In this document: positions 21,400-29,198 of the stretch, one piece after another
Position numbering within the stretch: the stretch's first letter is position 1
Layout: each line of letters begins with the position of its first letter
Origin: Paraburkholderia dinghuensis
GTDB lineage: Bacteria; Pseudomonadota; Gammaproteobacteria; Burkholderiales; Burkholderiaceae
Assembly (NCBI RefSeq): GCF_003837865.1
Contig: NZ_RQIS01000003.1
Coordinates: forward strand, 186,001-250,000
DNA length: 64,000 nucleotides
Reading direction: 5' to 3'
Notes under the pieces: model-generated
Databases searched by the model: none
What the model saw: only the letters and a program-made list of their open reading frames with translations
Told to the model about the DNA's origin: nothing
Translations under genes and position numbers: made by a program

Positions 21400-21945
21400 T
21401 TACTGGGCCTGTGCCGCCGACGCCGCGCCGCGATGCTGCTCCCAGCGCTGGCGCATCTTTTCGCCGCGCTGTTCCATCTTCGCGAAGTGCTCCTTGAGCG
21501 CGGTGCTGACGGTGGTCTTCTGCTGGTCGTTCAGGCCGTTATAGAACGCGAGCCATGCCTGTGCGTTCTGCTCGCGCAGTTGCGCATTCTGCTGCTCGAC
21601 CTGCTGGCGTGCCGTATGCAGCGCGTTCATGTCGAGGATGGGCTGGTTCTTCATCGAATCGAACTGCTGCTTCAGTTGTTCGAAATTCTTGCGCGACTGC
21701 TCGTGATTCTGCTTCATCGTATTGAGCGCGGCTTGCCATTGCTTTTCCTGGTCGGCGTTCAGGTTCAGCTTGTCGTGCAGTTTCTTGAAGCCCATCATGA
21801 AATCGCCGCCGTGCATATGATGCATGCCCGGGCCGCCGGGGCCGCCCATGCCGCCCGCGGGCGGTGTCTGGGCGTGGGCAGCGCCTGCCGTGAGGGCGAG
21901 TGCGGCGGCAGCGATTGCGAGAAAGCGCGAGGTCTTCTTGTACAT
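21400..21945 (-). CDS. Spy/CpxP-family periplasmic protein
   Basis: A 181-residue exported protein. The start is the ATG at 21945 behind an AGGAGC site. The signal peptide is MYKKTSRFLAIAAAALALTAGAAHA. A Met/Gly/His-rich segment (GMHHMHGGDFMMG) is followed by an all-helical, Gln/Lys-rich body with LNLNADQEKQWQAA and LNDQQKTTVSTAL, degenerate forms of the LTxxQ motif. Spy and CpxP are periplasmic ATP-independent chaperones or negative feedback sensors of envelope stress. It is divergent from ompR-envZ, which suggests it is a target or modulator of that system. Confidence 0.88.
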   Translation of the reverse strand: MYKKTSRFLAIAAAALALTAGAAHAQTPPAGGMGGPGGPGMHHMHGGDFMMGFKKLHDKLNLNADQEKQWQAALNTMKQNHEQSRKNFEQLKQQFDSMKNQPILDMNALHTARQQVEQQNAQLREQNAQAWLAFYNGLNDQQKTTVSTALKEHFAKMEQRGEKMRQRWEQHRGAASAAQAQ

Positions 21946-22079
21946 CGTGATGCTCCTGATAAATCCGTGAAGGGTTTTATCCGGTGGGGGCCGTGCCAGG
22001 TGGTTGGGCAGTTGCCGCATCCGGTGTCCCTAGCGTATCGGGCGTTCAGGCGGCGCGTGTTACGCAGGATGCCTCAGTC

Positions 22080-22094
22080 ATTACGCGACATTAC
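22080..22094 (-). promoter_or_regulatory. CpxR-box-like direct repeat facing the Spy-like gene
   Basis: On the minus strand the sequence is GTAAT, five bases, GTAAT. This is the GTAAA-N5-GTAAA layout of CpxR sites. It lies 135-149 bp upstream of the Spy-like start and points toward that gene. Confidence 0.5.
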
Positions 22095-22108
22095 GAACGC
22101 CTTTCGCA

Positions 22109-22123
22109 GTAACACCTGGTAAC
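22109..22123 (+). promoter_or_regulatory. CpxR-box-like direct repeat facing ompR
   Basis: On the plus strand the sequence is GTAAC, five bases, GTAAC. It has the same 5-5-5 layout as the copy at 22080-22094 but the opposite orientation, 56 bp before the ompR start. Confidence 0.5.
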
Positions 22124-22178
22124 CCAAAGTGTCTACCGGTAAGGAAACGGCCTGCTCGCGCGCGTTACACTTCGTGCC

Positions 22179-22910
22179 ATGGCTACTCAAATCCTTGTCG
22201 TCGATGACGACCTCGAACTACGCGACCTGCTGCGCGACTATCTGGCGCGGCAGGGCATGGAAGTATCAGTACTGCACGACGCGGGATCGCTCGAGCGGCG
22301 GCTCGAGCGCGAGCGTCCCGATCTGATCGTCCTCGACCTTATGATGCCAGGCGTCGACGGCCTCACCGCGCTGCGCAAGCTGCGTGCGTCCGGCGACGAT
22401 ATCCCCGTCATCATGCTCACCGCCCGCGCGGACGACGTGGACCGCATCGTCGGCCTCGAACTTGGCGCGGACGACTATCTCGGCAAACCGTTCAACCCGC
22501 GCGAGCTGCTCGCGCGCGTGCAGGCCGTGCTGCGCCGCCGCCGCACGCTTGCGTCGGCTGCGGCGCCCGAGCAGCGCGAGCCGTTCGCTTTTGGCCGCTT
22601 CATACTCGATTTCCAGTCGCGCACGCTGCATCAGGAGGGCAAGCCCTTGATGCTGTCAGGCAGCGAGTTCGCGCTCCTGAAGATTTTCGTGAATCACCCC
22701 ATGCGCACGCTCACGCGCGAGCGGCTGCTCGAACTGCTACACGGCCCCGAGTACGACGGCACCGACCGGGGCATTGACGTCCAGGTCTGGCGTCTGCGTC
22801 GCATCCTCGAAACCGACCCGTCCACGCCACGCTTCATCCAGACCGTGCGCGGTCGCGGTTATGTGTTTGTGCCGGACGGCGAGCAGGGTAGCCATGCGCC
22901 GGCCGTTTGA
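22179..22910 (+). CDS. ompR: OmpR-family response regulator
   Basis: A 243-residue DNA-binding regulator. The receiver domain has Asp9-Asp10-Asp11, phospho-acceptor Asp53 (LIVLDLMMPG), Thr81 and Lys103 (GADDYLGKPF). After a linker, the winged-helix output domain (~137-237) ends in TVRGRGYVFVPDG, almost the OmpR carboxy terminus. It is expected to bind direct repeats near envelope-protein genes. The sensor gene overlaps its 3' end by 17 bp. The divergent Spy/CpxP-like gene is unusual for an OmpR locus and recalls cpxRA-cpxP. Confidence 0.93.
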   Translation: MATQILVVDDDLELRDLLRDYLARQGMEVSVLHDAGSLERRLERERPDLIVLDLMMPGVDGLTALRKLRASGDDIPVIMLTARADDVDRIVGLELGADDYLGKPFNPRELLARVQAVLRRRRTLASAAAPEQREPFAFGRFILDFQSRTLHQEGKPLMLSGSEFALLKIFVNHPMRTLTRERLLELLHGPEYDGTDRGIDVQVWRLRRILETDPSTPRFIQTVRGRGYVFVPDGEQGSHAPAV

Positions 22911-24207
22911 CTCGCTGTTCGGGCGGCTCGCGCTGCTTTTCATCGGCGTGCTGCTGTTGTCGCACGTCGCGTGGTTCGCGCTCATGCGCCTCGAGCGCAG
23001 CCAGATGCAGACGCGCTATGCCGTCGAGGAAGCGGCATTCCTCGTCGACGCGGTGCGCCAGCACGTCGAGCGCACACCCGACCAGCCGTTGCCGTCGCGC
23101 GTGCAACTCGTCGAGGGGGACAGCGCCGATGTGCCGACCACTAGCGCCAGTACTCCGGAACCACTGCGCCGTTTCGTCGACGATGTGCGCGAGCGCATGC
23201 CGCCCGGCTCCGACGTGCGCGTCGGGCCGCCTGGCCGGCCGCCCACGCTTTGGGTGCGCGGTCCGCAGGACGCGCGCTGGATCGTTGTGCCGATGCAGCC
23301 GATCCGCATCATGCGGCCGATCGACAAGATGATTCCGTGGTTCGTCATCATTTTTTCGGCAGCGGTGATCGCCGCGCTCGTGGCCGCCTGGATGCTGCAG
23401 AAGCCGTTGCGCTCGCTGGCGCAGGCCGTTGTCGGCTTCGGACGCGGCGAGCCGGTGCCACCGGTGCGCGAGCAGGGGCCGCGCGAACTGCGCACGCTGA
23501 CGCGCGGCTTCAACCAGATGGTGAAGGAAGTGGAGCGTACCGAGCATGATCGCGCGGTCATGCTGGCGGGTGTCGCGCACGACCTGAAAACGCCGCTCGC
23601 CCGGCTGCGTCTGCGCGCCGAACTAATGGACGAAGCGACGGCGCGCGCCGGGGTCGTGCGCGACGTCGAGGCGATGGCGCATATCGTCGACCAGTTCCTC
23701 GTGTTCGCGCATGACGGCGCGGACCGCAGCGAGCCCGTCGAGGTTGACGAGCAGTGCGAGCGCATCGTGCGCAACTTCCGCACGTCGGACGAGGCCACAA
23801 CAATCCAGATGCGGCTTTTGGCCGGCAGCGACTTCAGGCTGCCCGCTGCGACGCTCGAGCGTGTGGTGTCGAACCTGCTCGATAACGCTTACGCCTATGG
23901 CGCACCCCCGGTCGAAATCGAGACCGCGCGCGGCGCGGACAGTTACACGCTGACCGTGCGCGATCACGGTAAGGGTATCGATACGCAGGACCTGACGCGC
24001 GCGAGCCGGCCGTTCGTGCGGCTCGATCCGGCGCGTGGGGGCAATGGCCACAGCGGTCTGGGTCTCGCGATCGTGGAGCGGCTGGTGCGCCGGGCGGGCG
24101 GGGAACTGCGGATTGGTAACGGCGAGGACGGCGGACTTGCGGTTCAGATGACGTTCCCGTTCGAAGTGGTGCAGCGCACCGTCGACGAAGCGGCCAACGC
24201 GTGGTGA
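22894..24207 (+). CDS. envZ: EnvZ-like sensor histidine kinase
   Basis: A 437-residue inner-membrane kinase/phosphatase. Helix 1 is ~8-28. A proline-rich periplasmic domain of ~115 residues and helix 2 (WFVIIFSAAVIAALVAAWML, ~149-168) follow. A HAMP domain precedes the H-box LAGVAHDLKTPLARLRLR with His229, close to EnvZ. N, D and G boxes follow (NLLDNAYAYG, DHGKGI, GHSGLGLAIV). The start ATG lies inside ompR, giving a 17-bp overlap and probable translational coupling. Confidence 0.92.
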   Translation: MRRPFDSLFGRLALLFIGVLLLSHVAWFALMRLERSQMQTRYAVEEAAFLVDAVRQHVERTPDQPLPSRVQLVEGDSADVPTTSASTPEPLRRFVDDVRERMPPGSDVRVGPPGRPPTLWVRGPQDARWIVVPMQPIRIMRPIDKMIPWFVIIFSAAVIAALVAAWMLQKPLRSLAQAVVGFGRGEPVPPVREQGPRELRTLTRGFNQMVKEVERTEHDRAVMLAGVAHDLKTPLARLRLRAELMDEATARAGVVRDVEAMAHIVDQFLVFAHDGADRSEPVEVDEQCERIVRNFRTSDEATTIQMRLLAGSDFRLPAATLERVVSNLLDNAYAYGAPPVEIETARGADSYTLTVRDHGKGIDTQDLTRASRPFVRLDPARGGNGHSGLGLAIVERLVRRAGGELRIGNGEDGGLAVQMTFPFEVVQRTVDEAANAW

Positions 24208-24365
24208 CGGGCCGCGGGGCGGGATTCAAGCGCGTTTTCTGATTCGCAACCGGCAAGCCGCTGATTCGGGGCCTGGATCAACCGATGCCGGCGGGCCGTG
24301 GTGCGGTCCGGCTGGCCGTGCCGCGCGAACACCGGTTATCGGCCATGCCTCGCGCGAATGCGCGC

Positions 24366-24632
24366 TTACTCGGAGAAGAGCGTGTCGAGCGCGGCGGCGG
24401 CCTCGCTGTCAACGGTGTTGTACGTGACGCTGTCGGCCTCGAAGATGTAGTGCGTCGTGTACTTGCCGAGGCGCGTCAGAATCTCTTCCTGAATCAGCTC
24501 GGGTGCGACGTCGAGCTTCAGGTACCACGCGGTCGATGACAGGCGCGTCTGGAACGCGCCATATTCGACCATCAACTGGTCGAACGCGTGAACATCCTGA
24601 TCGCGGCAGACGATGACCAGATTTCCCTTCAT
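24366..24632 (-). CDS. Small protein of unknown function with a SinR/Cas2-like sequence pattern
   Basis: 88 residues from ATG at 24632. The order is a hydrophobic strand (GNLVIVCR), a helix with FDQLMVEYGAFQTRL, a strand STAWYLKLD, an amphipathic helix (APELIQEEILTRLG) and a strand THYIFEADSV. This beta-alpha-beta-beta-alpha-beta order, with the 'S-T-x-W-x-L' strand, resembles the ferredoxin-like SinR/Cas2/VapD group. The resemblance is by eye only. There is no CRISPR array nearby. It is transcribed alone, convergent with envZ. The gene looks real from codon use and composition; the function is unknown. Confidence 0.7.
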   Translation of the reverse strand: MKGNLVIVCRDQDVHAFDQLMVEYGAFQTRLSSTAWYLKLDVAPELIQEEILTRLGKYTTHYIFEADSVTYNTVDSEAAAALDTLFSE

Positions 24633-25149
24633 GCAAGCCTCCAGATTGAGCGAAACAATACGGTGCCGTTGATGGGGTGCGTCGCATGGCGCGGCGCATG
24701 CGTCCAACCGATGATACCGCGTTGTCCCGCGCAACCTGCGTGGGACTCGCTGTGCTCGTGCGCCGGATTGCGGGTCAACCATCGCGACCCGGCGGCGCCT
24801 TGGGCTGGTATAGCCTCGCAGCGGCCGCATTCGCTTAACTTCGCCATGTAGCGCGAGCGCTGGCGCGCCGGCTGGCGGATCACCGCGGTGAGGTTGTGCC
24901 TGTCACACAGGTTGTAGTAGTGTCGTCCCGTTCAAATCAAGGCAAACCGGCAAAGGTCGCTGCTGGCCCGGACATGCACTGCTGGAGCGGTGGACCTGGG
25001 CGGTACAGGCGGTGGCAATGCCGCCGACGTCTGATCAACGCCAACGAGTCTCTTCATCCATGCGCCTTGTCCCCTTCAATTTGGCCCTCGCGGGTCGCGT
25101 GCCCCAATTCGACGCGTATTGCATGACGCTTAGCGGGGAGGGCACCTGA
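24633..25149. other. Intergenic region ahead of the fused permease
   Basis: 517 bp between divergent genes. It must contain both promoters. I see no RNA gene or clear promoter. Confidence 0.5.
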
Positions 25150-26913
25150 ATGGACTTCGGCTTCAATCTGAACCGCACGGCCAACGCTTCGGCGTGGCGC
25201 GTGCTGCCCAATCGCTGGGACTTCGTAGCGTTCCCGCTGATCATTTGCCTGATCGCGATGGGGGCCATTGGCTTTCATCAGACGATGGCGCCCATTTCGA
25301 CGCTCAACGCCGAGGCCATTTCGCTCGATCCGCGGATGTTGCCCGAGTACGCCATGCGCACCACGCTGCGCATGCTCGCGGCGATGGTCGCCTCGCTGAC
25401 CTTCACGCTGGTGTATGGCACGCTCGCCGCAAAGAGCCGCCGCGCGGGCCAGGTGCTCGTGCCGATCCTCGACATCCTGCAGTCGGTGCCGGTGCTCGGC
25501 TATATCTCGTTCACGGTGACGTTCTTTCTCGCGCTGTTTCCGTCGCGCGTGCTGGGCGCCGAACTCGCGGCGATCTTCGCGATCTTCACGAGCCAGGCCT
25601 GGAACATGACGTTCAGCTTCTACCAGTCGCTGCGCACGGTGCCGCGCGATCTGGATGAGGTGTCGAAGGGCTTTCACCTGACCGGCTGGCAGCGCTTCTG
25701 GAAGCTCGAAGTGCCGTTCTCGATGCCCGGCCTCATCTGGAACATGATGATGTCGATGTCGGGCGGCTGGTTCTTCGTCGTCGCCTCCGAGGCGATCACG
25801 GTCGGCAACAAGACGATTACGCTGCCGGGCATCGGCGCGTACCTCGCACAGGCCATCTCCGACAAGAATCTCGGCGCCGTGGGCTGGGTGATTCTCGCAA
25901 TGACGGTCGTGATTCTTGCGTACGACCAGTTCCTGTTCCGTCCGCTCGTCGCCTGGGCCGACAAGTTCCGCATGGAAACCACGAGTTCGGGCGATGCGCC
26001 CGAGTCGTGGCTGCTCGACCTGATCCGCCGCACGCGCCTGATTCACCGCCTGCTCGTGCCGATGGGCTGGTTCCTTTCGAAGGCTGCACGTGTGCCGATC
26101 AAGCTGCCCTCGTTTCCCGTGATCGAGCGCGCCGCGCCTGTTGCACCGGGCAAGGGCACCCGGCGCTCGCGTGTCGGCGATGTAGTCTGGGCCGTCTTCG
26201 TGATCGTGCTGACCGTCTTCGTGGTGTGGCGCGTCGTGGCCTACGTGCGCACGGGCGTGACGCTCGACGACGTTGGTCACGTGCTCGTGCTCGGCCTCAT
26301 CACACTGTTGCGCGTCGTTCTGCTGATCGCGATCGCTTCGGTGATCTGGGTGCCGCTCGGCGTGCTGATCGGCTTGCGTCCCGCGCTCGCCGAAAAGATC
26401 CAGCCGCTCGCGCAGTTCCTCGCCGCGTTTCCGGCGAACCTGCTGTTTCCGGTGTTCGTGATCGCGATCGTGCGGTTTAATCTGAACCCGGATATCTGGC
26501 TCTCGCCACTGATCGTGCTCGGCACGCAGTGGTATATCCTGTTCAACGTAATTGCGGGCGCGACCGCGTATCCGAACGATTACAAGGAAGCCGCCGCGAA
26601 CTTTCGCATCCGCGGCTGGCAGTGGTGGCGCCAGGCGATGCTGCCCGGCATCTTCCCGTACTACGTCACTGGCGCGATCACAGCGTCGGGTGGCGCGTGG
26701 AACGCGAGCATCGTCTCCGAATTCGTCCAGTGGGGCGATACGAAGGTTGAGGCGCACGGGCTCGGCGCGTACATCGCACAGATGACCGCCGCCGGCGACT
26801 TTCCAAAAATCATTGTGGGCATCGCCGTGATGTCCCTGTTCGTCACGCTGTTCAACCGCGTGCTCTGGCGCCCGTTATATGCTTACGCCGAAGCGAAGCT
26901 CCGGCTCGACTGA
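25150..26913 (+). CDS. Two-domain ABC permease, NitT/TauT (nitrate/sulfonate/bicarbonate) type
   Basis: A 587-residue inner-membrane protein made of two BPD_transp_1 permease domains in one chain. The first (~65-275) has the EAA-like loop RDLDEVSKGFHLTGWQRFWKL. The second (~385-580) has DYKEAAANFRIRGWQWWRQ and GAWNASIVSEF. Each half has about six helices, so the fusion can form the whole translocation path. The start follows a GGAGG site by 7 bp. The ATPase begins 22 bp downstream. No solute-binding protein is nearby, so the substrate is open. Confidence 0.92.
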   Translation: MDFGFNLNRTANASAWRVLPNRWDFVAFPLIICLIAMGAIGFHQTMAPISTLNAEAISLDPRMLPEYAMRTTLRMLAAMVASLTFTLVYGTLAAKSRRAGQVLVPILDILQSVPVLGYISFTVTFFLALFPSRVLGAELAAIFAIFTSQAWNMTFSFYQSLRTVPRDLDEVSKGFHLTGWQRFWKLEVPFSMPGLIWNMMMSMSGGWFFVVASEAITVGNKTITLPGIGAYLAQAISDKNLGAVGWVILAMTVVILAYDQFLFRPLVAWADKFRMETTSSGDAPESWLLDLIRRTRLIHRLLVPMGWFLSKAARVPIKLPSFPVIERAAPVAPGKGTRRSRVGDVVWAVFVIVLTVFVVWRVVAYVRTGVTLDDVGHVLVLGLITLLRVVLLIAIASVIWVPLGVLIGLRPALAEKIQPLAQFLAAFPANLLFPVFVIAIVRFNLNPDIWLSPLIVLGTQWYILFNVIAGATAYPNDYKEAAANFRIRGWQWWRQAMLPGIFPYYVTGAITASGGAWNASIVSEFVQWGDTKVEAHGLGAYIAQMTAAGDFPKIIVGIAVMSLFVTLFNRVLWRPLYAYAEAKLRLD

Positions 26914-26935
26914 TTGAGAATCGAAGGCAAACACG

Positions 26936-28285
26936 ATGCAAAACCCCAAGACTCTGAGTGCCGCACACGGCGACGTACAAACGCACCCCGTCCCGCCCCG
27001 CGTCGGCGAGGAAATTCTGCGCGTGCAGAACGTGTGCCGGGGCTTCAACAAGTCCCAGGGCGAACTGCTCGTACTCGACGACGTGAACCTCTCGCTGCGC
27101 GAAGGCGAGATCGTCGGGATGCTCGGCCGCTCGGGCTCGGGCAAGTCGACGCTCCTGCGCATCATCTCGGGCCTCATCGAGCCGACCGATGGTCAGGTCG
27201 AATGGCTCGGCAAGCCGCTCGAAGGCCCGGCCGAAGGTGTCGCGATGGTGTTCCAGACCTTCGCGCTGTTTCCGTGGCTCACCGTGCTGCAGAACGTGGA
27301 AGCGGGTCTTGAAGCGCAGGGCGTGGGCGCGCGCGAGCGCCGCGAACGCGCGCTGGCGGCGATCGACCTGATCGGTCTCGATGGATTCGAGAACGCTTAT
27401 CCGCGCGAACTTTCGGGCGGCATGCGTCAGCGCGTGGGTTTCGCGCGTGCGCTCGTCGTCGATCCGATGTTGATGCTGATGGACGAACCGTTTTCGGCAC
27501 TCGACGTGCTGACCGCTGAAACACTGCGTACCGACCTGCTCGATTTATGGACGCAAGGCCGCCTGCCGATCAAGTCGGTGCTGATCGTCACGCACAACAT
27601 CGAAGAAGCGGTGTTCATGTGTGACCGCATCGTCGTGCTGTCGTCGAATCCCGGTCGCGTCGTCGCCGAGATCAAGGTGCCGTTCAAGCATCCGCGCAAT
27701 CGGCTGGATCCGGCGTTCCGCAAGCTCGTCGACGACATCTACGCGAAGATGACCGCGCGCCAGACCGGCGAAACGACGAAGAAGGGGCTGGAACTGGGCA
27801 GCTGGTTGCCGCGTGTGTCCACCAACTTGATGGCCGGTCTCATCGAGACGCTGGCGGCCGCGCCGTACCACGGACGCGCCGACATGCCGGAAATCGCGCG
27901 CTCGCTGCATCTGGAAGTGGACGACCTGTTCCCGATCGCGGAAGTGTTGCAGAACCTCGGCTTCGCGGACGTGCGCGAAGGCGACGTGCTGCTCACGCCG
28001 CCCGCGCGCGTGTTTGCCGAGTTCGGCACGCAGGAGCGCAAGATGATGTTCGCGGAGCACCTGCTGCGTCACGTGCCGCTCGCGGCGCGGATCAAGAAGG
28101 TGCTGGGCGAGCGTCCGGGCCACCGCGCACCGCGCGTGCGTTTCGAGCAGGAGCTCGAAGACTCCCTCTCCGACGGCGCCGCCGAGGAAACGCTCGATAC
28201 CGTGATCGACTGGGGCCGTTACGGCGAAATCTTTTCGTACAACGACCAGTCGGAAATATTCAGTCTCGAGGACGTGGAGACCTGA
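26936..28285 (+). CDS. NitT/TauT-type ABC ATPase with AAA-associated carboxy-terminal domain
   Basis: 449 residues. Residues ~25-275 are the ATPase: Walker A GRSGSGKST, Q-loop MVFQTFALFPW, signature LSGGMRQR, Walker B MLMDEPFSALD and VTHNIEEA. The last ~145 residues (from about EIARSLHLEVDDLFPIAEVL) form an AAA-associated domain found on some ATPases paired with fused permeases; it resembles a winged-helix regulatory module. The gene ends at the left edge of the acquired islet: an IS3 remnant begins 37 bp after its stop. Confidence 0.92.
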   Translation: MQNPKTLSAAHGDVQTHPVPPRVGEEILRVQNVCRGFNKSQGELLVLDDVNLSLREGEIVGMLGRSGSGKSTLLRIISGLIEPTDGQVEWLGKPLEGPAEGVAMVFQTFALFPWLTVLQNVEAGLEAQGVGARERRERALAAIDLIGLDGFENAYPRELSGGMRQRVGFARALVVDPMLMLMDEPFSALDVLTAETLRTDLLDLWTQGRLPIKSVLIVTHNIEEAVFMCDRIVVLSSNPGRVVAEIKVPFKHPRNRLDPAFRKLVDDIYAKMTARQTGETTKKGLELGSWLPRVSTNLMAGLIETLAAAPYHGRADMPEIARSLHLEVDDLFPIAEVLQNLGFADVREGDVLLTPPARVFAEFGTQERKMMFAEHLLRHVPLAARIKKVLGERPGHRAPRVRFEQELEDSLSDGAAEETLDTVIDWGRYGEIFSYNDQSEIFSLEDVET

Positions 28286-28321
28286 CGTCTTTAGGTGGAC
28301 GTACGTTGGTTGATATCCGTT

Positions 28322-28546
28322 ACGAGTCGTCGCGGGAACTGTCGCGACAATGCCATGGCGGAAAGCTTCTTCAGTGCGCTGAAGAAGGAACGAATCAAAC
28401 GGCGAATCTGTCCGACCCGGGCGATGGCAACCACCGATGTGTTCGATTACATTGAGATGTTCTACAACCCCATTCGCCAGCACGGTTTTGCTGGCGACCT
28501 GTCACCTGTAGAGGTTGAGCACCGCTATGCGCTAAACGGCTCGAAG
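28322..28546 (+). pseudogene. IS3-family transposase (OrfB) 3' remnant
   Basis: About 75 residues of the carboxy-terminal part of an IS3-family integrase-core transposase: SRRGNCRDNAMAESFFSALK (with the last catalytic Glu of the DDE triad) and DVFDYIEMFYNPIRQHG, then LSPVEVEHRYALNGSK. The rest of OrfB and all of OrfA are missing on the left, where the ABC ATPase gene ends 37 bp away. The frame runs on to 28630 without a family match. It marks the left border of the VgrG islet. Confidence 0.88.
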
Positions 28547-29198
28547 ATGTCTACGAAAGGCTGGCCGGTCCACCGTGATATTCATACCCAGGCGTCTGAT
28601 GGATCAAGGCTCGTGCATACCTATAAATGAGATTCCGTATCGGAGTCATTCTGCAGCGAGGCCACGGTCCATTTCCTCGGCATGAATTCGATTTCCGAAA
28701 TAAAAAGATCATCGCGCGAACACGACGCCAAAAAAGATTCTGGGTCAACGGGGATTTCGCCAGAATATGATCGCTGCTGATACGCGGTGACGATTGAAAT
28801 CTAACCCGACGAAAAGAAAGAATGTCTACGAGAAGTCCGATTGCAATAAAAAAGAAATCTATTACAACGATTCAGGTGTAAACCCACCGCACGTGGGTAA
28901 TTCCCCCTGGACATGTTGGACACCCCGGACACAGCCTTAATTCACAACGCTTGAAAATGTCTGACATACGGGGCAGCTGTGGATGCGGATGCTCTGTCCC
29001 GAACAGTGGCGTACGAACGACCTTGCACCCGTTCCATGAGTCGAGAAAAACTTTCTCGTTATTCGATTCGCATTAGTGAGTGACAGAGTTAATTTCCGGA
29101 ATTGATTTTCTTGACATTTTATGACTGGCCGATTCTTTTAATGGCTCGTAAGATCGCGCTTATGCGCGCGAGCGCGATAGCCAACAAGAAGAGGCGGC
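28547..29198. other. AT-richer region ahead of vgrG
   Basis: 652 bp, clearly lower in GC than the flanks, with A-rich runs (for example 28840-28865). No gene is recognised. A TTGACA hexamer at 29111-29116 lies 83 bp before vgrG and may be a -35 element, but no good -10 lies 16-18 bp on. Confidence 0.5.

Noticed and set aside
25054..26757. Long open frame antisense to the fused permease
   Set aside because: Strongly Arg/His/Asp-rich with no hydrophobic core; a shadow of the permease codons.
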